Shown: positions 26,820-39,343, numbered from the stretch's first letter. The stretch: 64,000 bases of DNA from Amaranthus tricolor (GCF_026212465.1 NC_080050.1:32173570-32237569), one strand, 5' to 3'. Made by a program: numbers and translations. Notes: generated by a model not told the origin, from the letters alone.

Positions 26820-27132
26820 TTTTTCAAAGCATACAAGCACAATAACGCCCAGCGGCCAGCACGTTCATTTCCATTTTCCAAATTCCAATCTGTAACCCCG
26901 CACAAAACCATCACCCTAATCAAATCAAACCACTTACCAGTTCACCATCTTCTCGATTACCGTCCTCTGTTCCATCTTCTCCACCTACCCAAAATCAAAA
27001 TCATCAAATTCATCGTATTGAATTAATGGGTCTATTGTTATTCCTTTAAAATAATTTACTTATTTAAGCACAAATTCCCAGAATCTTACCCTTTTTTCTA
27101 TCAAAAAAAACCTTGATGAACAGTTAAAACCC
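26820..27132 (+). promoter_or_regulatory. Probable 5' leader/core promoter of the DUF7796-like gene
   Basis: From about 26845 the composition changes abruptly from AT-rich spacer to C-rich, pyrimidine-patch sequence (for example ccatcttctcgattacc), typical of plant core promoters and 5' UTRs. A long frame reading through it has no domain. Confidence 0.4.
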
Positions 27133-30100
27133 ATGAAAGGAGGAGGAGGAATTAATGCTAATAACAAGAGTCATTATATTAATATTAATGGAGGTGGAAG
27201 AAATTCTGGAAAATGTTTCCATTTTCCAAAGTGGGTAATTGATCTCGATTGGCGTATACTTCTCTTACTATTTTCTTCTTTTTCTCTCCTTATTCTTTAC
27301 TTTTCTTCTTCTTATGGTGGAAGCTTTGAGTTCTTCAATTTTAGCTCTCAAACTCGAAATGGAAATGGGAATCAACCTGCTGAGTTAACTCGGAAGGACG
27401 ATTCATTTATTTCTCAAACTCAAATGCAAAATCGAAATCAATCAGCTGAGTTAACTCGGAAGTACAATTCATTTAACTCTAAAACTCAAAATCAGAATCA
27501 ATCAGCTGAGTTAACTCGGAAGGACGAGTCATTTAGCTCTCAAACTCAAATTCGAAATCGAACTCAATCAGCTGAATTAACTCGGAAGGACGAGTTGAAT
27601 CGTTCGAGGATTGCAGTGTGCTTAGTTGGTGGTGCTAGGAGATTTGAACTCACTGGGCCTTCTATCATCGACCGAGTTTTAAACGAGTTTCCTAACTCGG
27701 ACTTGTTCTTGAATAGTCCGCTTGATTCGAATTCTTACAAGCTCTCTTTATTGACGTTTGCTCCTCGTGTCAACTCGATCCGAATTTTCAAACCCACTCC
27801 GATTCCTGAGTCCGAGTCACAAATTCGTGTTCTGACTGCTGCTAATTCTCCCAATGGCATTCAGGTAATTCATTCGATATTTGTTTCTTTATGTTTCTTT
27901 TGTGCTATGTTTCTTTAATTATGCTGAATTTATTTTTTCTTCGATTCCGTAAGCATAATTGAATTCTGAATCAATCAAATTTCACATAGCTTAAAAAAAG
28001 TAATTTCTAGAATTGTTTAGGTCAATGATTAATTAATTAATTTATTTTTATTATTATTATTATTATAGAAGTAAATTTCTAGAGCCGCCAATTTTGAAAC
28101 TGAAGTAGGAATTAGACGGTTTTTTCCCTACGCTTAGAACAATATTGATTATGATGCGAATAATAGGACTTAAGAGAATCATTATTTAAATTGTAATGAA
28201 AAATCTATTACTTAATCTAATGGTTAGAATTGCTTTACCGAGGAAAATATAAAAAATTTTAAGATTTTTTTTTATTCTAAAATATGTGTCAAAATCTTAA
28301 TATGTATAATAGAGAAAAGTAATGAATGACATACGAATAATACCGACCAAATTATTTGTGTTTCTTTAGCGAGTCAATTTAGGATTGCTTGTTGATTTAG
28401 GTGTTTTAGATTTGAAAAAAAACTTTGAAATTTAGTATTTTTGCGAATTATAATTTTAATGTTTTTGAATTACAACCAATAATGTATCAAAGTTTATGGG
28501 ATACAACATTTAGGCCAAATCACGTGATTTTGACAATTTTAGATTAAGTAGTCGAAATTTTATAATTTATCCAGAATGCCGCACACCTTGATATTTAGTA
28601 GTTGTAGATTGTAATTCATAAAAGTTGTCTTATAATCTACAAATTATTCTTGAAAAAATTGATTGGATAAATAATCAATATTTAAAAGCAAAGGTTAAGC
28701 CATTAACGGCCCGTTTGGTACATGGTACTAGAGGGCGGTAATGGTAATAAAATTAAATAATAAAAAATTTGGTTGTTTGGATGTCTTCAATGGTAATGGA
28801 TGGTAATAAAATAAGGTAATGAAATTACCAAAAATGGCCATTTTTATTACCATCAAACAACCTGGTATTAGGCTGTAATGGTAATGAAGTATTACTGTGG
28901 TAATAAAATAAGGTAATATTGTTTCAAGCTGAAGAAAAAAAATAATGAAGAAAAAAAGGTAATGTATGTAATTATCCAAAAAATATTATTATTTTAAAAA
29001 AATCATTAGATAGAATAATTTATATACAATAATGCTTTTAGATACAAATATATAATAATGAAACTAAGAGTCATTACCATTTTTTATTACTAACAATCAA
29101 ATGCAATCAATGGAATATTATCTTCCATTATCATTCTTTAGTCATGCACACCAAACAAAAGAATCTTCATTACCAATTCTCATATCCATTCCTTCATTAT
29201 TATTGCCATTATAACATTTCATTCCCATTACTTCATTACCATCAACCAAACGGGCCGTAAGAGCTTTAAACTATTTAACGATGTTGGTCGGTTGAGTTAT
29301 TTGACCGATTTATTTTATTGATGTGAGTGTATAAGCTAATTTTAATGAAAATTAAAATGTTTGGTAAAATTTAATATTTGATCTTATTTATTTATTTTTA
29401 TAAAAAATGGATCAAGTAGGCAAAAACTATTGCAAAAACTAGAGTACTTAAAGTTAGCATTTTAAGTGACATAATTGCAAAATGGATGTTGAAGTGTGAG
29501 ATTATGAGAAATAGCAAAATAGGAAAAGTTGATAAGTGAGAATGAAAGATGATGAGTTATAGAGAAAAAATGACTTAATAAAAGAGAATATGAGAAAGAA
29601 TTGATTCCATTGGCCATTGCTGATAGAATAAAAGTAGCCATTTAATGTACAAGCCATTATAAAAAATATAGCAAAGGTAAAAGGATTAAGGAAATAAAAG
29701 TTGCAAAATGGGAGGGACCTTTTTTTGATATAGAGTAGTGAAAAGAAATCAATTAATTAAGTGTATGAAAAAATAGAGTAGATAAGATAAGAATAGTGGA
29801 TGAGTCTATGAATTAGTGAGTTTTTTTTGTCTATTTTAAAAGCGTAAACTATGCAATAAAATAAATATGATAATTCAAAATAATAAGTATAACAAACATT
29901 CACTATTCATTAATTTTAATACTTGTCTATGATGACCTGAATAAATTATTCCCCTATTGATGGTAGTAAGTCTCATGAAATTCCCCTTGATGTAGTTGTG
30001 TTGGACCACTTCCTTATTATAATCCAAAGTTCTTACTTACCCATGACTAATTGTGTTGGTTGAGTTAAATTAATGTTGTTTTTCCACTAATCCCAAGATG

Positions 30101-33100
30101 ATCACATGAGTAATCTTACAAAATGATAGGGACTAAGCATAAGGTTTAAAATAGTGAAAATATTGAGTTTCTTTGGTGGCTTTGATCTTTTGTGTAAATA
30201 AAAAAAATATAGAACCACCCTATGAATCATGTAGTTTAGAAAAGGGAATTATGGTTATTCTAGTGGTTAAAAATTATCACTTTTACTTTTGTAATAGATG
30301 TTTAATTTTCACCGTTTACAGAAATAATTAATTTTTTCCACCTTCTTACTTGTCAGGATTCTCTAATTTATCTTCGAATGATATAAAATAGTTAAATAAA
30401 TTTAGTTAAATACTTAAATGGTTTTGAAATGTATATTTAATTTGAAGATGGAGGTCAATACACCATTTGCACTTGCTTAGATGCAAAAAGTTCTGCTTTA
30501 TGGTGTTAAGGAAATCTTTCTAATTGTATCTATATGTGTAGGGCATACGATTAATAACTATAAAAATAGAGCTTTTAATTTAAAAAGATAGAGTACCTTT
30601 GAGAAGAAAGGAATTGGTTGGCTATGCTCCCAGAATGTGTTTGGGATAGTTTGAAAGGAGGTTGGAAAAGTTGCAAATCTATTCTTTTCCTTCTTTTTAA
30701 GGGAAAAAAAATACCAACGTTTAAACTTCTTAGTTTTGAGAAAGAATATGAAGATATTAGAGCAGAAGTGCTCTGAAAGTCAATGGATGGCTTAAATCCA
30801 TCTTTGTCCATTTTTTCATGAGGCACTTTTAGTTTATCTTAAAAAAATAAGTATGTGTAAAAATCTGTTTAGATAAGTAAAAATCAATATCAATCAATAA
30901 AAATCAGTTGAAATTAGTAAAAATTAGAAAAAATTTAGTAAAAACCAGTTACAATCAGTAAAAATCACTTTTATCGGTAGAACTTAATTATATTTTATAA
31001 CTAAAAATCATTTACAATATGCAAAAATCACTTTTTCTAAAAGTTAGTTTAATAAGTTCTAATCAATACAAATTAATTTAACGTAGTAAAAATCAATTGA
31101 ATTAGTTAAAATCAGGTGAGAGCTTACGTGAGACCTGAAGAAAAATGTCTTTATTCGGTAACGATGCAAATGAAATGATTTGATTCCCCAACCTTCCCGA
31201 AGTCTCATTTTCTCTAAAGAAACAAGAAGCTCCTTATTTTCACCTTAGTCTCAGGTTTCATTTTCAAAATCCCTTCAAACAAACCACCCAAATGACGGTT
31301 TGACATACAAAAAAGTCAAAACCCATAAACCACTTTAAAAGATAGTAAAAGCGATTTTACTCTGTTTTATCAATTTGCTATACATGAATTTAATCTTCTT
31401 TAGAAGTATGAGCTAAGTTGAACCTCAAATAATCCCATAAGCCTATTTAAGACGCATCACAAAACTTTTATTATAAACAAAGTTTGGGTTGGACAATCAT
31501 GTTAGCTTTATATCAAAACATCCAACTTTGTCCCACTTCAAAGAATAATCAAATTGATGAGTCATTACAGCTTGATCTTCGTAGAAGTTGGATCTAAGAT
31601 ATCATCATACTTTCTTCGTTACATAATAATTACATGATTAAATTAATCAAAGATTTATAATCAATAACGTGGTAAATCACCACATAAAGACAAAAAAATG
31701 ATAATAAAATTAAAAAAAATTAAAATAATAAAACTCTCCCCCTAGCAAATCCTACCACATAAGGGTGATTTATTAACTTTACAAATAACTGTTATTTACA
31801 AAGACAAATTACAGAATTGCGACTATTTTAATAGTCGAATACCATAAATTGGCCCCTATTTTAATAAGATCTCCGATAAAAAATACTCCTAGGTGCAAAG
31901 GAAAACGATAAAGAATAGGAAGTTGCAGGTTAAAGAAATATATAGTGCATCACTTTGACGGAGAATCTGCCCGTAGAATTTTATGATAGGACTGGATAGT
32001 GGATATTTGGGGACCAACTTGAAATTGTTCTTATCATCTTATCAAACTAAGCCACTAAAGCTCTATTGCTCCTTTGAATTTCAGGCATATTACTTTTAAA
32101 TGTTTTGATATCAAAAACTTGTACAAGAAGAATGTTAAGATTTTCCATTTGTTTGAAGTTTAAACAACTTAACAAGAAAATGTCTATTATAGAGATAAAA
32201 TTGTCTATTATTTTGACAAAAACTATCCTAGAGAGATCATAATTCATATATACTAGTGTAGAAACTCGGGCAATGCACAAAGTTTTAAATGTTTACGTAT
32301 ATAAAAATATAATTTTTAAATAATGATGTAAGCATATATATTATCTTAATCAAATTCAATTTTTAACATTCATATGTAATGTTCGATATAATAATATTTG
32401 ATGTATATATAAAAACTATAAAATATTATTCTTATTAAAATTTGTAATCAATTTCATGTTCCAAAAATAAACGTATTATTTCTAATATATGGTCCAATCA
32501 AAGATTTCAACATATAATGCCATGTTAATTGAATTAGCCTGTTAAAAAATGATATTTAGCAAAGCTCTTAAGAGCTTTCATTTGTCACTTTAGAGTTCTT
32601 TTAGTATATGTTATGATGATATTACTCAATTATTTTATACTATCATTAGATTATACTTTGTTACTTTTCACCAATTACTCTTTATTTATATTTTATCCTT
32701 AATATTTAAATTAAAAATAGTCAAAGAAGAATCTTATTTGTTTCGTTTTAATGTAAATTTTATTAATAGATATATTTAAAATTGAAATAGTGTATCTACA
32801 AATGTACAAAATCAAATATAACATTTGGTCATAATAGTAGGGTGTATAATATATTCTGGGGTCTTATATTATCTTAACTGATGGTTGACTTGGATCCCAT
32901 ACCTAATATATGTGTACTTTCTCTGTCCTATTGAATTTGCGGTATCTTTCGTTTTAGTCCGTCTCACTTAATTTGCATCATTTTTATTTTTGGATAATGG
33001 CTCGCCACTTTTTTTAATCTCATTCATATATTTTTACTCTCTTTTAATTCCATTCACACCACTCATTCTCTCTCTTTATTTATTACTTTTATCCTTTTCT

Positions 33101-35333
33101 TGAAAAATATTAATTTTTTCTTTGATTCAATCTATAAGGGACAAAGTAGTATACTCTAATGTTTTTTATGTTTAGAACACTCAATTGAAAAATTTAGTTT
33201 TATTACCCTTTAGAAATTACTCCCCAAATTCATTATTAATGTATCATTTGCTTTTTGGATATTATTCATTTCTTGCTTTTAATTTTTATTTTATTATTAA
33301 TATAAGTTAAACATAGTCAAGTGGGATCTTGTTTAATTCATCTCAATGCAAGGATTATTTATATCAACTTTTCATAATTTTTAGTTAAGCACGATAGAGA
33401 TATTAAGGATTGAATAAGTGTATTGGATAAACTGCATAAAGCAAATGGGACATTAGCAGTGAATTGGATGGAGTATTTATTTGTTTTTTTTGATAGGAAA
33501 CACTTCAAAACTAAGTTAACGAGAAGTTGGATATATTCCAACTTTTTTTTTTGAATAATACCTGATGCATTAGTAAAAAGTCATACAACATGTACATCAG
33601 AAATAAAAATTAACAAGTACATAACAATTTTAATCAAAGATAATTCAAAATTAACAAAACTATAATTGTTGTATATTAGATCTGACAATTCTGAATATCT
33701 TTTTCCACATCGCTGTTTGACACGGCCTTCTACGAGGGGGTTTTTCGATCTGTTGTAGTCTTGAGATAGAATTGAATTTGATATAGTTGATGGTAATTGC
33801 AATTTTGTTATTTGTGCTATTATCGCATTAATATCTACCTACAAATCAATTACAAACCAAACTTCATAACTTCAAACTCTCACGAAGAGAGAGATTAAAA
33901 CCCAATATATGGGTAGAATCAACCCAATAAATGGTTAGAACACTTATCCTCTAAATTAAGACAAATATTTATTCTAATCATATTCAAAAAGTTTAAAACG
34001 GACAAATTTGAATATATTCCAACTTTGGTTCAACAAAAATATCTACAAATCAAAATTTGTTGGGATCGGGACCACGAAATAAAGAATGTTATGTCGTACA
34101 CAACTACACATTACAGTATTACACAACTTTGCGTGTAGTTGATTTAATAATTTTTGTAGGTAAGACTTTTTTTTTTTTTTTTTAAATTTTTTAAAACCTA
34201 ATTGAAAATTGAGAGACTTATAAGTATGTAAAAATAGGATGACTATTATTTTCTTTATATTAACACCCAAACTATAACTTGTGAATGTGTCAAATTTTAT
34301 ATAAGCAATACTAAATAATTAACTAAATGTCTTTTATTCAATTCCGAAAAATGTTGTCACATATCAAAATTCTTACTAACTTAAAGCACATATATTAGCA
34401 TTTATAGATACATAATTTTGTACATAATTTAAATATTTTCCGTTGACAATATTGATAGTCCTTGAATCCGCCCTTATTGCATTGCACTTTCTCGGCCCTT
34501 ACCCCACCCTAAATACGACCCTTGTAAATCATGAATCCTCTCTTCTCTTACAGGGACTATTGCAATATTTCAACTTGGTGGAAGGATGCCTAACAATGAT
34601 TGAAGACTATCAAAAGAAGAAGGAATTCACATATGATTGGATAGTCCGAACCCGAGTGGATGGCTATTGGTCCGCTCCGTTAAACTCGTATAGCTTCATC
34701 CCGGGTCAATACGTGGTACCACCTGGGTCTACTTATGGTGGTCTTAATGATCGACTAGGCATCGGGGACTACAACACCTCCATTGTAGCCCTTTCTCGTC
34801 TTTCCCTCATCCCTACTCTAGACGCCCTAAACTACACCGAGCTTAACTCAGAGACCGCTTTCAAAGCCCAACTTCTTTCCCACAATGTATCTTTCCTTAC
34901 GCCCGCCCAACCCTTTTGCATCGTATCAGATCGTAAGTACTCATACCCACCATCTCGATTTGGGGTGCCCGTCGCAACCCTATCAAGCCATGGGCCTTTA
35001 AGTGGAGCCAAATGTAGGCCTTGTAAGCCTGTTTGTGTTGGGCCTTGTGTGGCAGAAATTATGCTTGGGCTAAGCCCAAAATGGAGTTGGACACCTTGGA
35101 GAAATGGGACCCTTGAACTTTGTGATGCCCATGATGAGTGGGAAACGGGCTGGGAAAAGATTTTTGATAAATCTGTTGGAAAAAAGCTGGCCCAATTCAG
35201 GAAAAGAGTAGTGGGCCTGAATGTGGAACAATGTGTAAAAGATTTCAAGCTGATGAAAGGGAGAGCATTTAAATGGGATACTCCACCTTTGGAAGAAATT
35301 TGTAAAATTGGATTAAAGCCCAAACAATTATAG
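27133..35333 (+). CDS. Type II membrane protein, DUF7796-like, two exons
   Basis: Exon 1 is 27133-27864 (donor CAG|GTAATT) and exon 2 is 34554-35333 (acceptor TTACAG|GGA), joined in phase 0 to give 503 aa. The start ATGAAAGGAGGAGG follows a plausible leader. One membrane segment lies at residues 42-61 after a short basic cytosolic tail. A low-complexity stem with four tandem copies of an AELTRKD unit covers residues 80-155. The conserved globular domain then begins at [13 protein letters not shown] and contains [13 protein letters not shown] in exon 2, as well as several Cys and N-glycosylation sites. The layout (cytosolic tail, signal anchor, stem, globular part) is that of a Golgi type II enzyme, and the VRTRVD stretch recalls glycosyltransferases. 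I place it in the plant DUF7796 family; the catalytic activity is not established. The intron is 6.7 kb and full of MITEs. Confidence 0.88.
27370..27597 (+). repeat. Coding minisatellite: four copies of a 20-22-residue unit
   Basis: Within exon 1 of the DUF7796-like gene the word AELTRKD recurs at about residues 83, 105, 125 and 147, each followed by an Asn/Gln/Ser-rich spacer (SQTQ-type). At DNA level the shared core is CAGCTGAGTTAACTCGGAAG. Units are 60-66 bp and the frame is kept. One copy reads RKY instead of RKD. Confidence 0.9.
28707..29257. mobile_element. Harbinger/Tourist-type MITE with perfect TIRs and TAA duplication
   Basis: The left end is CGGCCCGTTTGGT (28707-28719) and the right end is its exact reverse complement (29245-29257). 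Both flanks have TAA (28704-28706 and 29258-29260). The 551-bp interior is non-coding and rich in GGTAATGGTAAT words that form an extended imperfect inverted repeat. It lies in the long intron of the DUF7796-like gene. Confidence 0.9.
32917..33149. mobile_element. Stowaway-like MITE in the DUF7796-like intron
   Basis: The left end is CTTTCTCTGTCCTATTGAA and the right end, reverse-complemented, is CTACTTTGTCCCTTATAGA. TA is present at both edges. The ends match the plant Stowaway consensus CTCCCTCCGTCCC only loosely, so it is an old copy. Confidence 0.6.
33220..33473. mobile_element. Stowaway-like MITE, good inverted ends
   Basis: The left end CTCCCCAAATTCATTATTAA pairs with the right end, which reverse-complements to CTCCATCCAATTCACTGCTA; similarity extends over about 32 bp (to ATTTGC). 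TA flanks both sides (33218-33219 and 33474-33475). It carries the family word gggatcttgtttaattc, also seen near 37210, 38820, 49290 and 58825. Confidence 0.75.
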
Positions 35334-36489
35334 AATAATTCATTGTATATAGAAAAAATTGTTTTTTGGAGGGTTTGAAGAAGGGGTAAAAAAAGTTTTC
35401 AAGGATTATAATACATGTATTCTTTTAAGTTGGATTATTATAGATCTAATTTAGTAAAAAGTTATGTTGGAATGTTGTAATGGCATTGTATAGACATTGA
35501 TAATTTCTGATTATTACATAGATTAAACAAATTTTATATTGAAATTATATTTTATGACATTCTTGACTTGTACTTGTAATCTATTGATTATAATTATTCT
35601 GTATTATAAATTTTTTTATCTTATTACTATTATAAGACTTTCTAGAGCTATGTTTTGGAATCGATAATTTCATTGAAATTCAACATTAAGTTAAATTCAG
35701 TTATTTTTATAAGAGGCTATTTTTTAAAGAGACAACTATTTTTATTTTCTCTTTAATTTGCCCACATAAAACACATATTTTTATTTTTTCTTTAATTTAC
35801 CCTTGCCCACAGCACATATTTTTATATTCTCTTTAATTTACCCACATACACCATCAAACCTAACATAAATGACTATTAGCCGACTTGAAAACGATTTTGC
35901 TAGTTAATAGTTATCTATTGTTGTAAGATTAATTTGACAAATGAGTGTTAGTCTATTAGACTGACTTTAGCAACTGATTTACTAGTTGTTAAATTGACTA
36001 TTTTAACTATGTAACAACTATTATCAAGATATTATAATAAAAATTAAATATAAATATATTTACTTTAAATATGTAACTATTATCAAGATATTATGATAAA
36101 AGTTAAATATAAATATATTTACTAGTTGTTAAATCGACTATTTAAATATGTAATTATTATCAAGATATTATGATAAAAGTTAAATATAAATATATTTACT
36201 AGTTGTTAAATCGACTATTTAACTATGTAACGACTATTATCAAGATATTATGATAAAATTGAATATAAATATCGATTAATTAACAACTCATTCTTCTAAT
36301 TCCACCCAAGAGACCAAAACCTAGACATACAAAATCTAAAAAATAAACCTGAACAACTAAAGGCTCAATAACTAAAGGAAAAAGAGTACTATACACGACA
36401 TAAGTAGAAGTAATGTTTAAAAAATATACACAAAATTACAATGAATTTACAAGAGATATATATAGATATATAATCATGACCTAGAAAAT
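35334..36489. other. Downstream spacer with a minisatellite
   Basis: The 3' flank of the DUF7796-like gene. No further gene is seen before the small minus-strand ORF at 36490. The minisatellite is listed separately. Confidence 0.5.
35982..36275. repeat. AT-rich minisatellite, about four units of 58-82 bp
   Basis: Units share tagttgttaaatcgacta, an interior tatcaagatattatgataaa and a tail aaatataaatatatttac. Copies start near 35982, 36064 (shortened), 36123 and 36200. Spacing is irregular, so it is partly degraded. Confidence 0.85.
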
Positions 36490-36819
36490 TCACTGTATAT
36501 AAGATTGGCCAGTTATATCAATGTCACGGTCGCCACTGGAAGGAGGCTGACGCTTGGGCCGTAAGTGGGCCTCAGGGGGCCCATCAGCACTCTGAGTTAG
36601 GCTCGCCGGCGGATGAGATGGTCTAGCATCAACCTCCTCATCCTGAGCGTACATACCACCTCCATACGCATTCTCCGTCGCCGGCTTCATTTCTGAAATA
36701 TTAGGAGCTTGATGTTTCTCATGTGTATAAGGATTCCGCTCTTCCTTCTGTTGCTGCTCTTCTTTCTCTCTTTTATCTCTTTCGTCCTTTTCCTTATCAC
36801 GTTTTCTTTCTTTCTCCAT
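36490..36819 (-). CDS. Small charged, probably disordered protein (109 aa)
   Basis: An intact minus-strand ORF with a good context (AACATGGAG) encodes 109 aa. Residues 1-30 are almost pure Lys, Glu, Arg, Asp and Gln and could form a single charged helix. A middle part carries Pro, Ser, His and Gly-Gly-Gly-Met-Tyr. The C-terminus is PSSGDRDIDITGQSYIQ, which looks like a short conserved motif rather than random sequence. There is no signal peptide or membrane segment. Composition resembles LEA-type or other intrinsically disordered plant proteins; I do not recognise the exact family. Its upstream region has a triple 7-bp repeat. Intronless as read, although a 5' intron cannot be excluded. Confidence 0.65.
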   Translation of the reverse strand: MEKERKRDKEKDERDKREKEEQQQKEERNPYTHEKHQAPNISEMKPATENAYGGGMYAQDEEVDARPSHPPASLTQSADGPPEAHLRPKRQPPSSGDRDIDITGQSYIQ

Positions 36820-36949
36820 GTTTATCTGAGTCTGTTCGATTTCTTTACTCTTCTGCTATTCTAATGGCGCTGAAATAGTGAGTACTGAGTATTAATGAGT
36901 TGTTTAGAAAGGAGTATACCATATTTTTATGAGTGGTTATGTAAATTAT

Positions 36950-36970
36950 GACTCCTGACTCCTGACTCCT
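36950..36970 (-). promoter_or_regulatory. Triple 7-bp repeat (GACTCCT)3 upstream of the small ORF
   Basis: On the minus strand this reads AGGAGTC three times, each followed by A, so GAGTCA half-sites recur every 7 bp about 130-150 bp upstream of the ATG at 36819. GAGTCA resembles the GCN4/bZIP core TGAGTCA. Function is an inference. Confidence 0.35.
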
Positions 36971-37059
36971 GAGAGCGACACGTTATACGTTATGAGGTGA
37001 GATGGCATTATGTTTGCGCATCTAAGTGTTGGCTAATTTGGGAGCTCGTGTCAATCAGT

Positions 37060-37330
37060 GGCAAATTTTCCCTAGGAGTTGGGACATATTCCCTCATATT
37101 CATATTCATGATATTAGTTCCATTTACTTATAAGTTAGCTATTCATTTATCACTTTTAATATATATTTTATTCTTAATTTATGAGTTAAAACTTAGTTAA
37201 ATGATATCTTGTTTGATTCGTCTCAATACAATGATTATTAGTATTAAATTTTTATAATTTTTAATTAAGCATAATTAGAGATATTAAAGGTATAAATATT
37301 GCCAACGAAAATGTGAAAAAAATATGTGAC
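37060..37330. mobile_element. Diverged Stowaway-like MITE copy
   Basis: It shares the diagnostic interior words atcttgtttgattcgtctcaa and taattagagatattaaag with the copies near 33330 and 49290. Ends are too diverged to fix exactly. Confidence 0.45.
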
Positions 37331-37500
37331 TAATAGGTTAATAGGAGCTATGCATAATAATAATTGTTAAGAGTATAAAGTATATTTTAGAATCTCAAGT
37401 ATCAATTTAAGTTTTGGTTGAATTTTTACTATATTATATACTCCAATATGCATTTTGATGTAAAGAATTAACTAACTATGCCTAAACTGATGGGTGAGAT

Positions 37501-38055
37501 CAAGGGCGAAGCCACACCAAGGCGGGTGGAGGTCCGATCCCCCTTGCCGAAAATGTAATTTTTTTGTAATTTTCGCTTTGGCCTCCTTTACTAATATATT
37601 ATATAATTTAAAGAGTGCATAATTTAAAGAGTGCATATATTATATAATTAATTGTAACAAAAGTTAATAGATTAAACCCAAATTTGAACTACATTTTTTA
37701 CTAGATTAATTAAATTTAATTAATACTATAATATCATTACTATCTATCTTTCATAATTTCATATTCATCCTTTTGTGCCTATAATTTTGCTATCTTAATT
37801 TAAATAGTGTTTTTTAAAAAAAATTTAGAAGGCAAATATATAGAGTCAAAAACACGTGGATTTTTTAAAATGGGTAATTATAGGAAATCTTGAACTATAT
37901 TTGTTAAATATAATTTTTGCTATATATGATTCAATTTTATTTCAATCTATATAATTTTTAAATTTTCATAATTTAACTAGTTTATATATAATAAATAATG
38001 TGCTAGTATATCGATAATTTAGCTCCCTTAACTCAAAATCTTGGCTTCGCCCCTG
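37501..38055. mobile_element. Non-autonomous hAT-like element with 14-bp TIRs
   Basis: The left end CAAGGGCGAAGCCA (37501-37514) and right end, reverse-complemented CAGGGGCGAAGCCA (38042-38055), match at 13 of 14 positions. The flanking 8-mers GGTGAGAT (37493-37500) and GATGAGAT (38056-38063) match at 7 of 8, the size expected for hAT. The interior is AT-rich and non-coding. Confidence 0.8.
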
Positions 38056-38705
38056 GATGAGATATATATTAAGATATCTTTTATAGTGTAACAATGATAT
38101 CGTACACTAAATTTATATATTTTAATTAATTTTAAATTATAAGTTGAATTAAATTAGTACTCCACAAAGAAATTTGACATTGAAAAGATTTTGATTTTCT
38201 TCTTTCTCCTCTTTTTCCCTCCATCCCTTAACTTTAAAAAAAAAAAAACCTTTTATTATCTTATCATTGTTGAAGTTTTGGAAAAAAAAATGTTTCTATA
38301 ATAAATTGCAAATAAATCTACCAGCAATATAATTGCTACATCAATAGTCAAATAAGGCACATTTATATTATTATCAATGTTAAAAGATACAAGTTTGATT
38401 AAAAAAACTAGGACAATAATTTTTTTTACAAAGTTGCAGTCGAATTTCAAATTGTAACGGAGTTCGAGCCTGATTCAAGTCGGATTGTTATATTTTTATG
38501 AGATTGAATACCTATTTGACACCGGATTGGGTTGGACTATGGTCGAATTTAGACTTGGTTGCCATCCCTTGTATAAGTATATGTTTTGGATCATAATCGG
38601 ATTCAAATAGTATGCAAACTTTTTAGTTTTGTGATTACACGATAGGTTGGGTGAAGAGGAGAACTAAGTGAGAATCGAACGCATGATCTTATTCAGAAAA
38701 GTCAT

Positions 38706-38940
38706 ACTCCCTTCAATTCAAAGTAATTATTTACTTATTTGGTTTTTCGATACTATTTATCTGTTACTTTTAATTTATATTTTATTATTAATTTATATGT
38801 TAAAACATAATCAAGTAAAATCTTATTTAATTTGTATTAATGTAAGTTTTATTAATATAATATTTTATAATTTTTTTTATTAAATACAATATTGAGATAT
38901 TTAGAAACAAATTAATATACTGAATTTGGTGTAAAAACAG
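38706..38940. mobile_element. Diverged Stowaway-like MITE copy
   Basis: It begins TA-CTCCCTTCAATTCAAAG and carries the same interior as the copies near 33330 and 37210 (aaaatcttatttaatttg, gagatatttag). The right end is unclear. Confidence 0.45.
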
Positions 38941-39343
38941 AAAAAATACAAAATTCGATTCTGAATCGAAAACAAACTCTAATTGCTTAAGAACAAAAGA
39001 ATGTGAGTGGACAAGTGAAGGCACACGTAGACACATTCAAGCAAAAACTTCATCTCATGGACTATATGGAATTCCAAACCATGTTTTACATTACAACCCC
39101 ACTTGTGATCTAAGAATCCAGCCCCAAGCCTCCAACACTCATGTCACAAATTAATCCACGCACTAAATTCATTGTCAAATTTAATTAAATTCAATTCAAA
39201 ATTCCCAATAAATATCTACACATTGATTTTTCGTTTTTGTGTTCCACCAAAGCATCAGCACCTTTCAGCCATAAGTTTCTTATTACTTCATATTTCTATC
39301 CCTCTCCTCTGAAACACCCCCCAAAAAACTCAAGGCATCAACC

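Noticed and set aside
26757..27026. 89-codon frame before the DUF7796-like gene
   Set aside because: Composition is that of a pyrimidine-rich leader; no domain, and it starts inside a duplicated AT segment.
34832..35323. 163-codon minus-strand frame
   Set aside because: Antisense to exon 2 of the DUF7796-like gene, with no domain of its own.
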